Of a DNA stretch of 64,000 bases, positions 51,390-61,395 are shown piece after piece. The notes below the pieces were generated by a model that worked only from the letters and a program-made list of their open reading frames with translations, did not search any database and had not been told where the DNA came from. Position 1 is the stretch's first letter. Every line of letters starts with the position of its first letter. This DNA comes from an uncultured Alistipes sp. (GTDB taxonomy: Bacteria; Bacteroidota; Bacteroidia; Bacteroidales; Rikenellaceae), in NCBI GenBank assembly GCA_944326035.1, contig CALVCS010000005.1, positions 62,001 through 126,000 of the forward strand. Direction: 5' to 3'. Both the position numbers and the translations under genes were made by a program.

Positions 51390-51761
51390 ACCCCCTCCCG
51401 GTCGGATCGCCAGGTCGATGTTTGAGTTCATTCTCGGGGGAAAGGGGCCGAGCACCTCGGAATCATTCCTTTGAACCAGAGGTGGAAGGAGGGGTCTGAT
51501 CGTCTCAGGTCATACTTTTGTCTCCGAGGCGGAAAGGCGTATCGATCGTCCCGCGATCCATCCCTTTGGCCGGTGGCGGAAAGAGAGGACTGATCGGTTG
51601 AAAGTCCTGCTCTTTAGACCGAAGACGGAAGGAAAATCTCCCTCAGACGAAAGTGTGAATTTCGCACGGAGGATGGAAGGAAGATCCCGATCGGTCGGAG
51701 ACGGACCAGAGAGAAAACTATGGAAGAAGCCTCTCAATCGGCAGGTGGATCGAGACAAGCC
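51390..51761. other. Intergenic between convergent dapD and barrel genes
   Basis: No gene is visible. The plus strand contains loosely repeated phrases (GGAAGGAGGGGTCTGATCG-like and GGCGGAAAG), but no clear array and no terminator for the barrel gene. Confidence 0.4.
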
Positions 51762-52505
51762 CTACTTCCAGGTCCGGAAACTGAGGAAAACGGTGACCAT
51801 CAGACTGGATAGGCTCTGCTTGCCGCCGAGCAGCTTCTCCATATTGGAGTCGGAGAGGACGTCTTCTCCTTTTTTGAGTTTTGGAGGACCTCCCGATCCG
51901 ATATTGGTGGAGATTTTGACACCCAGGGCCAGGTGTTTTCCCAAATCGTATTCGGTACCGAGGCCGATATATCCCCCAAAATGTGAGCTGGTGGCCAAGA
52001 TCGATAGTTTGTTGTTGCTGTGTTTGTCGTCGAACGCCAACCGATAGAACAGTCCGCCGACACTGGCCTCGCCCAATAGCGTGAACCGATGCAGGGGAAG
52101 ACGATAGATAAAGCTCGGACCGAAATAGTAGATGCCTTGACGTCGGGCATAATCGAAATAGACCCCCATCGTTGCCCACCAGTTTCGATAGAGTTCGGTT
52201 GCCTTCATGGAGCTACGGCTCATGTTGGCCTGAATGCCGGCTCCGAACCTTTTGGAGAAAAAGTAGTGGGCATCGAGGTGGAGGGCATAACCGTGACGAA
52301 GCGATCCGTCGGTATTCATTTTGGCCTCGTTGGAGAGCACATGAGGGAGGTGATCATGCTCTTTGAACAACAGACGGTAGCCGCCCCCTACGGCAATCCG
52401 CAGACCGGTTTGAGAAGAGGTTTTCAGGGAGGAAACCGGCATTTCTTGGGCGCCTAATGATCCGATCAATAGGAAAGTCAACCCGACATAGAGAAGATGT
52501 TTCAT
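51762..52505 (-). CDS. Outer-membrane beta-barrel protein, 247 aa
   Basis: A signal peptide (HLLYVGLTFLLIGSLGAQ) is followed by alternating beta-strand patterns with aromatic residues (YALHLDAHYFFSKRFGAGIQ, GVYFDYARRQGIYYFGPSF, GGYIGLGTEYDLGKHLALGV). This fits a small outer-membrane barrel of the type common in Bacteroidetes. No ligand can be named. It is encoded alone and divergent from citrate synthase. Confidence 0.75.
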   Translation of the reverse strand: MKHLLYVGLTFLLIGSLGAQEMPVSSLKTSSQTGLRIAVGGGYRLLFKEHDHLPHVLSNEAKMNTDGSLRHGYALHLDAHYFFSKRFGAGIQANMSRSSMKATELYRNWWATMGVYFDYARRQGIYYFGPSFIYRLPLHRFTLLGEASVGGLFYRLAFDDKHSNNKLSILATSSHFGGYIGLGTEYDLGKHLALGVKISTNIGSGGPPKLKKGEDVLSDSNMEKLLGGKQSLSSLMVTVFLSFRTWK

Positions 52506-52877
52506 AGCGCGGAGGTTATGGGGTTCTCGATAGGTGATGGCGCAACAATTTGAAATAGAGGTTATTGGGGAGTTAAAATGAGTCGATAGAATCCGTGCAC
52601 AGCGCTTTCTCAGAGGTTTTCTTTTTTAAGATAGTTCTATTTTTCTGAAAATCAAAATTGTATCTGAAATAAAATCGCTCGTATCCCTCTCGCGAGGGCA
52701 TGGAAGCCGGGTGAAAGTGGGGGAGCGGAACCTTCGATCGCTCATTGTGGTGTTGGCGGGAAACCCGTGTCGAGAGCGATGGGTACGAATAATTTATAAC
52801 ATTTTGTATAAATTAAGGAATTTTAGTACCTTGCAAGGCTGTAAGGGAACTGTGTGTTTTATTTTATCGAGGCTGTT
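52506..52877 (+). promoter_or_regulatory. Divergent promoter region of gltA and the barrel gene
   Basis: For gltA, TTTG at 52803-52806 and TACCTTGC at 52827-52834 are 20 bases apart, a weak match to the -33/-7 consensus. The region around 52620-52680 is AT-rich (ATAGTTCTATTTTTCTG, TTGTATCTGAAATAAAA) and probably holds the barrel-gene promoter on the other strand. No gene lies here. Confidence 0.5.
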
Positions 52878-54227
52878 ATGAGAAACCAAGCCATTTTAGC
52901 GAAATTGTCGGAGGCGACAAAATCGACTTGTCGGATCGATAACGATCTCTTTATTAAGTATAATGTGAAACGTGGTCTGCGCAACGAAGATCACTCGGGG
53001 GTCTTGGTGGGCCTGACCCGGATCGGCGATGTGCAGGGTTATGAACGCCTGCCGGAAGGGGGCCTCAAGGCTATTCCCGGCCGATTGATCTATCGAGGAA
53101 TCGATGTCAAGGACCTGGTGAAAGGTGCCTATGCCGACCATCGTTTCGGGTTTGAAGAGACCGCCTTTCTGTTGTTGGCCGGATGGTTGCCCAATCGGGA
53201 GGATCTGACCGCCTTCGAGCAGATGATTCACGACTATATGCCCCTGTCCCAGAAAACCAAAATGAATATTCTGGATCTGGAAGGGTCGAATATCATGAAT
53301 ATCCTGGCACGCAGTGTCTTGGAAATGTATACGTTCGATGAAAATCCGGATGATACGTCGGCGGAAAACCTCATGCGTCAGTCAGTCGACCTGATTGCCA
53401 AGTTCCCGGCCATCATCGCCTATGCCTACAACATCATGCGGCATGCCAATCAGGGCCACTCGTTACATATTCGTCACCCCAAAGCGGACCTTTCCATCGC
53501 CGAAAACTTTTTGTATATGCTCAAAGGCCACTTTACGGAGTTGGAAGCGAGGACGTTGGACCGCGCCTTGGTGCTGCATGCCGAACACGGCGGGGGGAAC
53601 AACTCTACCTTTACGGTCCGGGTCACCAGTTCGTCGGGTACGGATACCTATTCGTCGATTGCGGCGGCGATCGGTTCGTTGAAGGGCCCGCTGCACGGGG
53701 GAGCCAATCTGGCGGTGATGAAGATGTTCAACCACCTGAAAGAGAATATTAAGGATTGGCAGAGCGTGGTGGAAATCGACGACTACCTGATGAAAATGTT
53801 ACGCAAAGAGGCCTACGATAAATCGGGTTTGATTTATGGGATTGGCCATGCGGTTTATACGATTTCCGATCCGCGGGCTTTGTTGCTGAAGGAGATGGCT
53901 CGGGATCTGGCCAAGGAAAAAAATCGCGAAGAAGAGTTTGCCTTTCTGGAGTTGCTGGAAAAACGGGCGATCGAAAACTTCATGAACTATAAGGGCCATA
54001 AGGTGAATAAACGGGTGTGTGCCAATGTGGACTTCTATTCGGGATTTGTGTACGACATGATCGGGATGCCGCAGGAAGTGTTTACGCCGTTGTTTGCCAT
54101 GAGCCGTATCACGGGGTGGTGTGCGCACCGGATCGAAGAGCTGAACTTCGAAAGTCGACGGATTATTCGTCCGGCTTACAAGCATGTTGGGGAAGAACAT
54201 CCGTTCGTTCCTCTGTCCCAACGGTAA
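52878..54227 (+). CDS. gltA: Citrate synthase, 449 aa
   Basis: The ATG at 52878 is preferred to an upstream GTG. Catalytic segments are present: LHAEHGGGNNSTFTVRVTSS (His), KGPLHGGANLAVMKM (His) and IYGIGHAVYTISDPRALLL, with a C-terminal Asp-containing NVDFYSGFVYDMIGM. The length and the LKGPLHGGAN motif suit the Bacteroidetes group of Si-citrate synthases. It condenses acetyl-CoA and oxaloacetate. Together with the isocitrate dehydrogenase at 49137 it supplies 2-oxoglutarate for glutamate. Aconitase is not in the window. Confidence 0.95.
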   Translation: MRNQAILAKLSEATKSTCRIDNDLFIKYNVKRGLRNEDHSGVLVGLTRIGDVQGYERLPEGGLKAIPGRLIYRGIDVKDLVKGAYADHRFGFEETAFLLLAGWLPNREDLTAFEQMIHDYMPLSQKTKMNILDLEGSNIMNILARSVLEMYTFDENPDDTSAENLMRQSVDLIAKFPAIIAYAYNIMRHANQGHSLHIRHPKADLSIAENFLYMLKGHFTELEARTLDRALVLHAEHGGGNNSTFTVRVTSSSGTDTYSSIAAAIGSLKGPLHGGANLAVMKMFNHLKENIKDWQSVVEIDDYLMKMLRKEAYDKSGLIYGIGHAVYTISDPRALLLKEMARDLAKEKNREEEFAFLELLEKRAIENFMNYKGHKVNKRVCANVDFYSGFVYDMIGMPQEVFTPLFAMSRITGWCAHRIEELNFESRRIIRPAYKHVGEEHPFVPLSQR

Positions 54228-54244
54228 CAATAGACTTTTTAAGG

Positions 54245-54278
54245 TACGGTCCCGTTGTGTCGACGGGACCGTTTTTGT
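54245..54278 (+). terminator. Rho-independent terminator of gltA
   Basis: A perfect 10-bp stem ACGGTCCCGT/ACGGGACCGT with a 7-base loop is followed by TTTTTG, 18 bases after the stop codon. Confidence 0.95.
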
Positions 54279-54606
54279 TTTGGAGCGAGGGCGACGGGTT
54301 GGCAGGCCTGAGCAGGGCATAGGTGTGAGGGGAACGGTTCGTTCTACGAAGAGAGACCGACGCAGACGACGGATCAGCGAGAGAGGGGAGAGAGAAGAAG
54401 TAGCGTCGAAAAAGAGGCCTGACAGAGGGGTTCGGGCGTGGAGCTTGCTTCAGGGGAAAGGATGGCGGAGATTTCTGTACGCGTGGGGAGGGATCTGTTC
54501 TGAGGTTGCACCGCGTCCGGTGTCGCAGCGTCATTTTTTCGGGAAAGTGTAGAAAGTCTGCGCCTGAATGCTTAACTTCGCAACGGTTTTCGCCACAGAT
54601 TTAATT
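54279..54606 (+). other. Intergenic, GA-rich, no gene seen
   Basis: The plus strand is strongly GA-rich (e.g. GCGAGAGAGGGGAGAGAG). Both long open frames in it have low-complexity Arg/Gly composition. A promoter for the SGNH gene must lie near its right end, but no exact -7 consensus was found. Confidence 0.4.
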
Positions 54607-56661
54607 ATGAAAGCGGATCGAGATTACACCTCCTATACGTTTTGGATTACCTTATTGGTGATCCTCGGCCTGATTGGCGTTTCCCAACTGCCGGCCTTCC
54701 AGGTGGGAGGTGCCTTTATCAAACGGGTCAACATCCTGTCGGACGTGTTGCCGCGAGAGGACTCCGTGGGGGGCGCAAAGCGTACGAACGAGTCGTTGTT
54801 CGACACCGTGATGTTGGCGCAGATCGAAGCCGAAGCGTTGAGTGCGATGGATTCGTTGGCGTCATCGTCGGGCTCGGGGACCGATTCGTTCGAGGTGCGG
54901 GAGCGTACCCAACATTGGAATGTGACCGGCGATGCGGATATGGGACGCGTGGCCCGACGCCCGACGATCGAAACCCGTTTGGAACCGGGACAGCCGTTGA
55001 TCGAAGACTATGGAGGCGAGAGTCCGGCCATGGAGGCGTTCTACCAGGTGTGGGACGATCCCGATCGCGGCCGACCGTTGCGGATTGCCGTATTGGGGGA
55101 TTCGTTCATCGAAGGCGATATCCTGACCGCGGACCTGCGGGAACAGCTGCAGCAGATCTGTGGCGGTAGCGGGGTGGGGTTTGTCCCGTTCGCTACGGCG
55201 ATGGCCAAGTTCCGGGCCAGCGTGTTACAGCAATATTCGGGCTGGCAGATCTCGACCCTGCAACAACGCAGCTCGTTGCCGGAAGAGTTACAAAATAAAT
55301 TTTTTGTGTCGGGCAGTTTTGCGATTCCGAGCGAGGGCGCTTCGACCCGACTGGAAGGAACCCGGTTTAAACAGTTCCTCGACGAGTGTAACCGGGCGCG
55401 GCTGTTGTTTATCAACCGGGAGGCGACCCGTCTCGAGGTATTGATCAACGACTCGGTCAGCCGCTCCTTTACCCCTCCGCCGGGCGAGCAGGTCCAGCAA
55501 ATCGTGATCAACGCCCCCATCCGGTCGATTCGAGTGGATCTGACGCAGACAGACGGGTTTATCGGCTATGGGATTATTCTCGAAGATCCTCAGGGGGTGA
55601 GTGTCGATAACTTCTCGATTCGAGGGAATAGCGGCTTGGCGCTGTACGGGACCAATCGCTCGATCAACTATCAGATCGATCAGTTGGCCAAATACGACCT
55701 GGTGATTCTGCAATACGGACTCAACGTGATCTCGGCCGATGTGACCCGCTACGATTATTACGGGAAGAAATTGGTCAATATCATTCGTTATATGCAGCAG
55801 TGCTTCCCGGGGAGTAGTATCCTGGTCATGGGGGTAGGGGATCGCAGCACGCAACGAGAGGGCCAGTTTGTGACGATGCCGGGCGTCTATGGGATGATCG
55901 AGGCGCAGCGAACGGCGGCCCGTGAAGCGGGGGTGGCTTTCTGGGATACCTTTGAGGCGATGGGGGGTCCGGGCAGTATGCCGGTGTATGTGAAGAACAA
56001 ATGGGCCGCACAGGATTATACGCATATCCGGCATCCGGGAGGACGTCAGATTGCGACGAAATTGGTCGCCAGCCTGGTGCATGGACGGCAGCAGACAGCC
56101 GAGGCGGTGGCGGAACGCGAACAGCGGGCCGAAGAGCTGCGGATGAAGGCTCTACAGTATCAGACCCATTTGCAGGCGGCCATGGAGGAAGATAGTTTAG
56201 GGCGTCGGACATTTGATACCGCTGTGCAGGTAACGGGCGTCGGAGTCGATACGATGGTCGTTCGGGCTGTCGATAGTTCCTTGCGGAAAAGAGGGCGGCA
56301 TCGCGCACGGGTCGACTCACTGAAAGCCTCGGAACGGACAGCCGTTGCGACGGATCCTAGCAACGAGTCGCTTCCGGTTGAAACGACTTCGGCTGCTTCC
56401 GAACTCTCTGCGGCCCCTGAGGCAACCTCCTCGAGGGAAGCTGAAGAAACTGCCGTTCCGGAGTCAGCTCGATCGCAGGAGGAGGAAGTGTTGCGCAACG
56501 GTGAGACTCCGAAGCAATCGGGACTGTCAAAACGATCGGAACGCCCAAAGGCATCGAGAGCCCGAAAGGCATCGGTAGAGCCAGAGGGAACGGTTACCTC
56601 TTCGGCTTCTTCGACGACTGCGTTCGAATCGGCTTCGGAAACCGCTCTTCCGACGGATTAG
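54607..56661 (+). CDS. SGNH/GDSL hydrolase, membrane-anchored, 684 aa
   Basis: The ATG at 54607 opens a cytoplasmic start and one transmembrane helix (FWITLLVILGLIGVSQLPAF). The SGNH blocks are readable: IAVLGDSFIEGDI (block I Ser), GNSGLALYGTN (a block II/III-like region), LILQY-GLN (block III Asn) and DYTHIRHPGG (block V Asp/His). The last ~170 residues are a Ser/Glu/Ala-rich low-complexity tail without structure. The family comprises envelope-located esterases or O-acetyltransferase partners. It is followed by a second SGNH gene 117 bases later. Confidence 0.85.
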   Translation: MKADRDYTSYTFWITLLVILGLIGVSQLPAFQVGGAFIKRVNILSDVLPREDSVGGAKRTNESLFDTVMLAQIEAEALSAMDSLASSSGSGTDSFEVRERTQHWNVTGDADMGRVARRPTIETRLEPGQPLIEDYGGESPAMEAFYQVWDDPDRGRPLRIAVLGDSFIEGDILTADLREQLQQICGGSGVGFVPFATAMAKFRASVLQQYSGWQISTLQQRSSLPEELQNKFFVSGSFAIPSEGASTRLEGTRFKQFLDECNRARLLFINREATRLEVLINDSVSRSFTPPPGEQVQQIVINAPIRSIRVDLTQTDGFIGYGIILEDPQGVSVDNFSIRGNSGLALYGTNRSINYQIDQLAKYDLVILQYGLNVISADVTRYDYYGKKLVNIIRYMQQCFPGSSILVMGVGDRSTQREGQFVTMPGVYGMIEAQRTAAREAGVAFWDTFEAMGGPGSMPVYVKNKWAAQDYTHIRHPGGRQIATKLVASLVHGRQQTAEAVAEREQRAEELRMKALQYQTHLQAAMEEDSLGRRTFDTAVQVTGVGVDTMVVRAVDSSLRKRGRHRARVDSLKASERTAVATDPSNESLPVETTSAASELSAAPEATSSREAEETAVPESARSQEEEVLRNGETPKQSGLSKRSERPKASRARKASVEPEGTVTSSASSTTAFESASETALPTD

Positions 56662-56778
56662 TTCACCCGATAGCGTTGAGGGTAGTTCCCTGTCCTTGCA
56701 GCGCATTCGATAGATCGTTTGCTGAGGAAGCGTACGAAGGTTCTTCGGACGAGGGAAGAACAAACGAGCATATGTGTC

Positions 56779-58518
56779 ATGGAGAAACTCTTGCATAGTC
56801 TGTTCCATAGTCTGTTTTGGATGTTTGCCCTGCTGCTGGTCTATCTGGCGGTCCGGGTGAGTGCACGCAACGTGCCGGGAGAGCCTATTGGACCGGGGGC
56901 GGATACCCTGCGGTTTGTCCCCTACTTCGGGGCCATGACGGGAGGAGAACTGGTGGACACGGCGGCCAATGCACTCGGGGGAGAGGTCGAGGCGTTGTAT
57001 GGGGTGTTCGATCGGTTGCGTAAACTCGAGGCGTGGTATGATCGTTGGGGCCGTTCCGGCCAGGCTCCGTTCCCGGGGGGAGAACCGCTGCCGGATAGCT
57101 TGTGGCGGAATACCGAAGCTTTTGGGGATGTCGCGTCGGAAGCCGAAAACCCCTCGGCCGCTGAGGTACAGGAAAATCCTTCGGCCGCCATTCAGGAAGA
57201 GAGTGCCGATGAAGGAGCGACAGAACCATCCATAGCGGACGTGCAGACGGCAGAACAGACGGGACAGCTCGCTCCCCGGGACGAGAAGCCGTCTAGTTCG
57301 AGTCAAACGGTCAGTCAGAGAGGGTCGGTACGCTCGGATCTGCCCCGAACGACAACTTCGTCGGAGAGTTTGCATCCTGTGCCGGTGGCCGCAGACCCCG
57401 GTATCTATCCGCGACCCCGGAACGAGGAAGAGCCGGGAACGCTCTATCCATTTGATCCCCTGCGGGAGGTGGTGCAGATCTTGCAACTGGGGGATTCGCA
57501 CGTGCAGGGCGGATTCTATCCCAATCAGGTGCGCGTCCGTTTGCAGTATCGTTTCGGTAATGCGGGACGGGGATTGCTGACCCCTTATCGGCTCATGAAG
57601 ACCAATCAACCGCAGGGCTATGAAATCTCTTCGCCGAATCTGTGGGAGGGTTCTCGCTGTACGGAGCTGCATCCGCAGCAGGAGGTGGGCGCCACAGGCG
57701 CGGCTATATCGACTGCCGATCCTACGTTTGAGCTGACGATCGCTACGCCCGGCGACACGTTCCAACGCATCACGGTTTTCCATCATATGCAGGCTCCGTT
57801 GTTGTCGGCCGTCGAAAATGCCTGTGAAATCGGCTGTCCCTGGGAGGATACACCTACCCTGACCCACATCCCGTTGCGGGATCCGACCGATCGGGTGGTG
57901 TTGCGGGGGGATACCCGGGATTCGATCTATAACGTGCCGGTTTTTTCGGGGTTTATGTTGGAAAACGGACATCCGGGTCTGTTCTATCATAGCATCGGAA
58001 TCAATGGAAATACCTTTACGGCGGTGGCCCGTCAGCCGCAGATCATTCGGGAGTTCGCCCAATTGCAACCGGATTTGATTATCCTCTCGTTGGGGACCAA
58101 TGATTCCTATGGTCGTTTCGATGCCGAGCTGTTTGCGCAGCGTTTGAATCAGGTGATCGCCTATTGTCGTCAGTACGCCCCTCAGAGCGCCTTGTTGTTG
58201 ACGACGCCGATGGAGTGTTATGCTCGGGTGCGTTCCCGGGGACGCATTGTGCGTCGACTCAATCCCAATGCCGTGCGGGTACGGAATGTGATCTTGGAGG
58301 TCGCTCGGCAACAAGCTCTGCCTTATTGGGATTTCTATGCGGCGGCCGGGGGAGAAGGCGCCATGGAACGTTGGTATAAGCGGGGCCTTGCGCGGACCGA
58401 TCGCGTTCACCTGACTCCGGAGGGTTATCTCTTACAGGGCGAGATGCTCTATCAGGCCTTGATGCAGGCATATGATCGCTATAAACGAGCCAAACAGATC
58501 CTCTTCCCGGCGTCTTAA
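56779..58518 (+). CDS. SGNH/GDSL hydrolase, second copy, 579 aa
   Basis: The ATG at 56779 opens MEKLLHSLFHSLFWMFALLL, a signal anchor. A low-complexity Glu/Ser/Pro-rich region of about 110 residues (about 115-225) precedes the catalytic domain, with ILQLGDSHVQGG (block I Ser), LIILSLGTNDSYG (Asn) and DRVHLTPEGY (Asp/His). This is the same domain type as the previous gene but with the linker at the N-terminal side. The pair plus an MBOAT gene at 59896 resembles polysaccharide O-acetylation sets of the DltB/DltD or AlgI/AlgJ kind. The substrate is not known. Confidence 0.87.
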   Translation: MEKLLHSLFHSLFWMFALLLVYLAVRVSARNVPGEPIGPGADTLRFVPYFGAMTGGELVDTAANALGGEVEALYGVFDRLRKLEAWYDRWGRSGQAPFPGGEPLPDSLWRNTEAFGDVASEAENPSAAEVQENPSAAIQEESADEGATEPSIADVQTAEQTGQLAPRDEKPSSSSQTVSQRGSVRSDLPRTTTSSESLHPVPVAADPGIYPRPRNEEEPGTLYPFDPLREVVQILQLGDSHVQGGFYPNQVRVRLQYRFGNAGRGLLTPYRLMKTNQPQGYEISSPNLWEGSRCTELHPQQEVGATGAAISTADPTFELTIATPGDTFQRITVFHHMQAPLLSAVENACEIGCPWEDTPTLTHIPLRDPTDRVVLRGDTRDSIYNVPVFSGFMLENGHPGLFYHSIGINGNTFTAVARQPQIIREFAQLQPDLIILSLGTNDSYGRFDAELFAQRLNQVIAYCRQYAPQSALLLTTPMECYARVRSRGRIVRRLNPNAVRVRNVILEVARQQALPYWDFYAAAGGEGAMERWYKRGLARTDRVHLTPEGYLLQGEMLYQALMQAYDRYKRAKQILFPAS

Positions 58519-58939
58519 ACGTAAGGGTCGGTTCGACCAAGAGGAAACGTTGGCGATGCCTCTCCTTCTGACGGTTCTCTTTCGACAGAACCTTTTGTCA
58601 GCAAAACTTTTTCGGCAAAGAATCTTGTTCAGTACCTCTTCCCGACGGATAGTCTCATTAGGAATGCAGTCGTCGAGTGGTCCATTCGGGAGCACGATTG
58701 CCGTTTTTCAAGAGGCTGAACAGGGGGATAATGGAGTGGATCGACGGGGAAGGACGTTTTAATCTCCGTTACCCGTAGAGACAAAAGAGAACTTCGGAAC
58801 CCTGGCACAGGCAGAGCCGGCAGGGAAGTGATTTACAGATACAGGGCCAGGAAACCATACACGCCGATCCCTCCGATGCGGCGATCGGGAGGTTGCCCCA
58901 TGGGGTGAGGACCGAATCGATCTTTCCGGGTTTCTACGA
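58519..58939. other. Intergenic between convergent SGNH and bactofilin genes
   Basis: No gene is seen in about 420 bases, and no good intrinsic terminator for either side. Several T-rich and A-rich patches occur near 58600. Confidence 0.4.
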
Positions 58940-59676
58940 CTATTCTTGAGTGGGTGTCGAAGGGGTTGGGGTGCTGGTCGGAGTGGGTGTGGTCGGTTTG
59001 CTGCGGCTGACAATGACTTGTCCTTCCAACAGAGCGTTTTCTTCCACAGAGAGCGACGAGGCGGTGATGTTCCCTTTGATGACGGCCGATTTCCGGAGAA
59101 TCAGCAAACCGGATGTGGCGATATTCCCGGTTACCGCGCTATCGATTTCGGCTCGTTGCGAAACAATGTCACCCACTACGGTACTTTCATAGATATACAC
59201 TCCTTCCTCGGCTTTGATATTTCCTTTGATTTTCCTTGCCGGATTCGAATGGTTTTGCCGGAAACATCGCCTTTGATTTCGCCCAACAGATCGATATTGC
59301 TTTTGCAGGTTACGTTGCCATGGATGGTCCCCTCGATCACCATGTCGGAATCGGCACGGACCGACCCTTCGATGACCAATGAGGAGGCGAAAAAGTTGAC
59401 GTCTTTTTTAGGGTTTGTTGTTTCGGGGGTCGGACGGCGGTCGGATGAGGAGGACATGTTGGAGGGGGTATTAGGATAGTTGGATGGAGTCGAAAACGGT
59501 GATTTCATTTTAGCCGGGCGTTGTATGGGGTCTCCGGCCGTTTCGTTTTGGTTTAAATTATTGGAATCCAATGATTTACGTGCAGGATGGGTCAGCGGAT
59601 TCAGCTTTGAAAAATAGTTTTTCCAAGAGGTTGCTTTATCTTCATCTTTGAGGGTCGCCGGGATGGATTGAGACAT
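58940..59676 (-). pseudogene. Bactofilin split by a frameshift
   Basis: The minus-strand frame from the ATG at 59676 (MSQSIPATLKDED) runs through a polar N-terminal tail and the first bactofilin repeats (VNFFASSLVIEGSVRADSDM, GTIHGNVTCKSNIDLLGEIK). After GDVSGKTIRIRQGK it goes out of frame. The continuation is in the neighbouring frame: IKGNIKAEEGVYIYESTVVGD, then IDSAVTGNIATSGLLILRKS and a Thr/Pro-rich tail ending at 58940. One missing A in a run of four A (near 59240) explains the break; a -1 ribosomal shift there would restore the full protein. Bactofilins form cytoskeletal filaments at the envelope. -7-like TACTTTAG lies at 59697-59704. Confidence 0.85.
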
Positions 59677-59895
59677 TTCCTGTAGATTTTGTAGGGCTAA
59701 AGTACGAAAAAGATTGATAGGTTGGTAGTTTGAGGACAAAAATCTTTTCGATTACCGGGTTTGGCGGGGCCTGGAATCGCGTGGAATTCGCGGTTTCGTG
59801 AGGAAGATTGGTCGGTGTGTTGTCGAATGGGAACAGGGCATAAAACAGCGAAGATGGAGGCTCCATCGTGGGTTGCATCGCCTGCAACCGGCGAA

Positions 59896-61395
59896 TTAGA
59901 ATTGGAAATAGATGAATGGCTGTACGTCGGACGATTTGATGAGCATGACGCACCAGATGACCAGGACGATCAAGAGTGCTTTTGCGATCAGCGGGGTTCG
60001 GGTGATCATTTGTTCTGCCCATCGTTCGGCCTTCCCGGGGAACATATGTAGCGCATAGCCCAGCAGAATCAGTCCGAAAATCGGCAGATAGCCGGCAATG
60101 ACCTGCGGAATCAGATCGGCGCGGAAATCGGTGAAGATTTGGGTGATGACCTGCCATCCGGTTTGGGTATCGTTGGCGCGGAACATGATCCATCCGGCGC
60201 AGACGAAATGGAAGGTGATGATGATACCTAAAAGGCGTCGTCCCCAAGGTATGTCCTGGCCCTGGGCTTTGAAGCTGGGCGAGAGGGACATCACGGCTTT
60301 GTGAACGGCCAGCCCCAATCCGTGCCAAGCGCCCCAGAGAATGAAACGGGTGGCGGCTCCATGCCAGAGACCTCCCAGCAGCATGGTGATCATCAGGTTG
60401 ATGTAGGTCCGGAATTTTCCTTTTCGGTTGCCGCCCAGGGAGATATACAGATAGTCTTTGAGCCAGCTCGACAGGGAGATATGCCAGCGTCGCCAGAATT
60501 CGGTGATGGTGGCCGACTTATAGGGCGAATCAAAGTTTTGGTTGAAGTGGAAGCCCAGCAGCAGGGCGATTCCGATCGCCATGTCGGAGTAGCCCGAGAA
60601 GTCGCAATAGATTTGCAGGGCATAGCCGTAGACGCCCATCAGGTTTTCGAACCCGCTGTACAGGAGGGGGTCATCGAAGATGCGGTCGACGAAATTGAGG
60701 CTGATGTAGTCCGAGATGATGGCTTTTTTGAAGAGCCCCACGAGAATCAGGTAGATTCCCCGGCCGAACATTTCGCGGCTGACGAAGATGGGGTTTTTAT
60801 AGATTTGGGGGATGAAATCGCGGGCACGCACGATCGGGCCGGCCACCAGTTGGGGAAAGAACGAGAGATAGAACAGGTAGTCGATCCATTGGTAGACGGG
60901 TTTGATTCGTTCCCGGTAGATGTCGATCACGTAGCTCATCGACTGGAAGGTGAAGAAGGAGATCCCTACCGGCAGGAAGATATTTTGGAAGTCGAGCCAA
61001 TAGCCCGGTCTGAATCCGTTCAGAATTTCGATGAAGAAGTTGGTGTACTTGAAGTAGCACAACATGCCGAGGTTGAGCGTAAGGCTCAGGGCCAGCAGCC
61101 ATTTTCGTCCGGCACGGGAGCGGAGATTGGCGATGAAGTACCCGATGGTGAAATCCGAGAGCGAGAGTCCTATCAACACCAGGACGAACCATCCGCTGGT
61201 TTTGTAGTAGAAGTAGAGCGAGAAGCAGATGACATACAGCAGACGGATCAGGAAGGCCCGACGCAGGAACTGGTAGAAAAAGGCAAACCCCAGAAATAGG
61301 AACAGAAACAGACCGCTGCTGAAGATCAGCGGTGCCGAGCTGTCGTATTGCAGGAGGGTGGTCAGACGGTCGATCAGCGACGAGAGGTCGGGCAT
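59896..61395 (-). CDS. MBOAT-family O-acyltransferase, 499 aa
   Basis: The ATG at 61395 (MPDLSSLIDRLTTLLQYD) is chosen; the longer frame adds a non-homologous leader. About ten transmembrane helices are present. The catalytic His lies in LGGLWHGAATRFILWGAWHG, with the conserved PVGISFFTFQSMSYVIDIYR, PQLVAGPIVRARDF and FWRRWHISLSSWLKDYLYI. This is the AlgI/DltB type that moves acyl groups across the inner membrane for surface polysaccharide acetylation or D-alanylation. The SGNH pair at 54607 and 56779 lies on the other strand nearby and is a likely functional partner. It may also act with the bactofilin in envelope morphogenesis. Confidence 0.93.
   Translation of the reverse strand: MPDLSSLIDRLTTLLQYDSSAPLIFSSGLFLFLFLGFAFFYQFLRRAFLIRLLYVICFSLYFYYKTSGWFVLVLIGLSLSDFTIGYFIANLRSRAGRKWLLALSLTLNLGMLCYFKYTNFFIEILNGFRPGYWLDFQNIFLPVGISFFTFQSMSYVIDIYRERIKPVYQWIDYLFYLSFFPQLVAGPIVRARDFIPQIYKNPIFVSREMFGRGIYLILVGLFKKAIISDYISLNFVDRIFDDPLLYSGFENLMGVYGYALQIYCDFSGYSDMAIGIALLLGFHFNQNFDSPYKSATITEFWRRWHISLSSWLKDYLYISLGGNRKGKFRTYINLMITMLLGGLWHGAATRFILWGAWHGLGLAVHKAVMSLSPSFKAQGQDIPWGRRLLGIIITFHFVCAGWIMFRANDTQTGWQVITQIFTDFRADLIPQVIAGYLPIFGLILLGYALHMFPGKAERWAEQMITRTPLIAKALLIVLVIWCVMLIKSSDVQPFIYFQF

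Noticed and set aside
56527..58410. 627-aa minus-strand frame
   Set aside because: Antisense to the second SGNH gene, which carries readable catalytic motifs.
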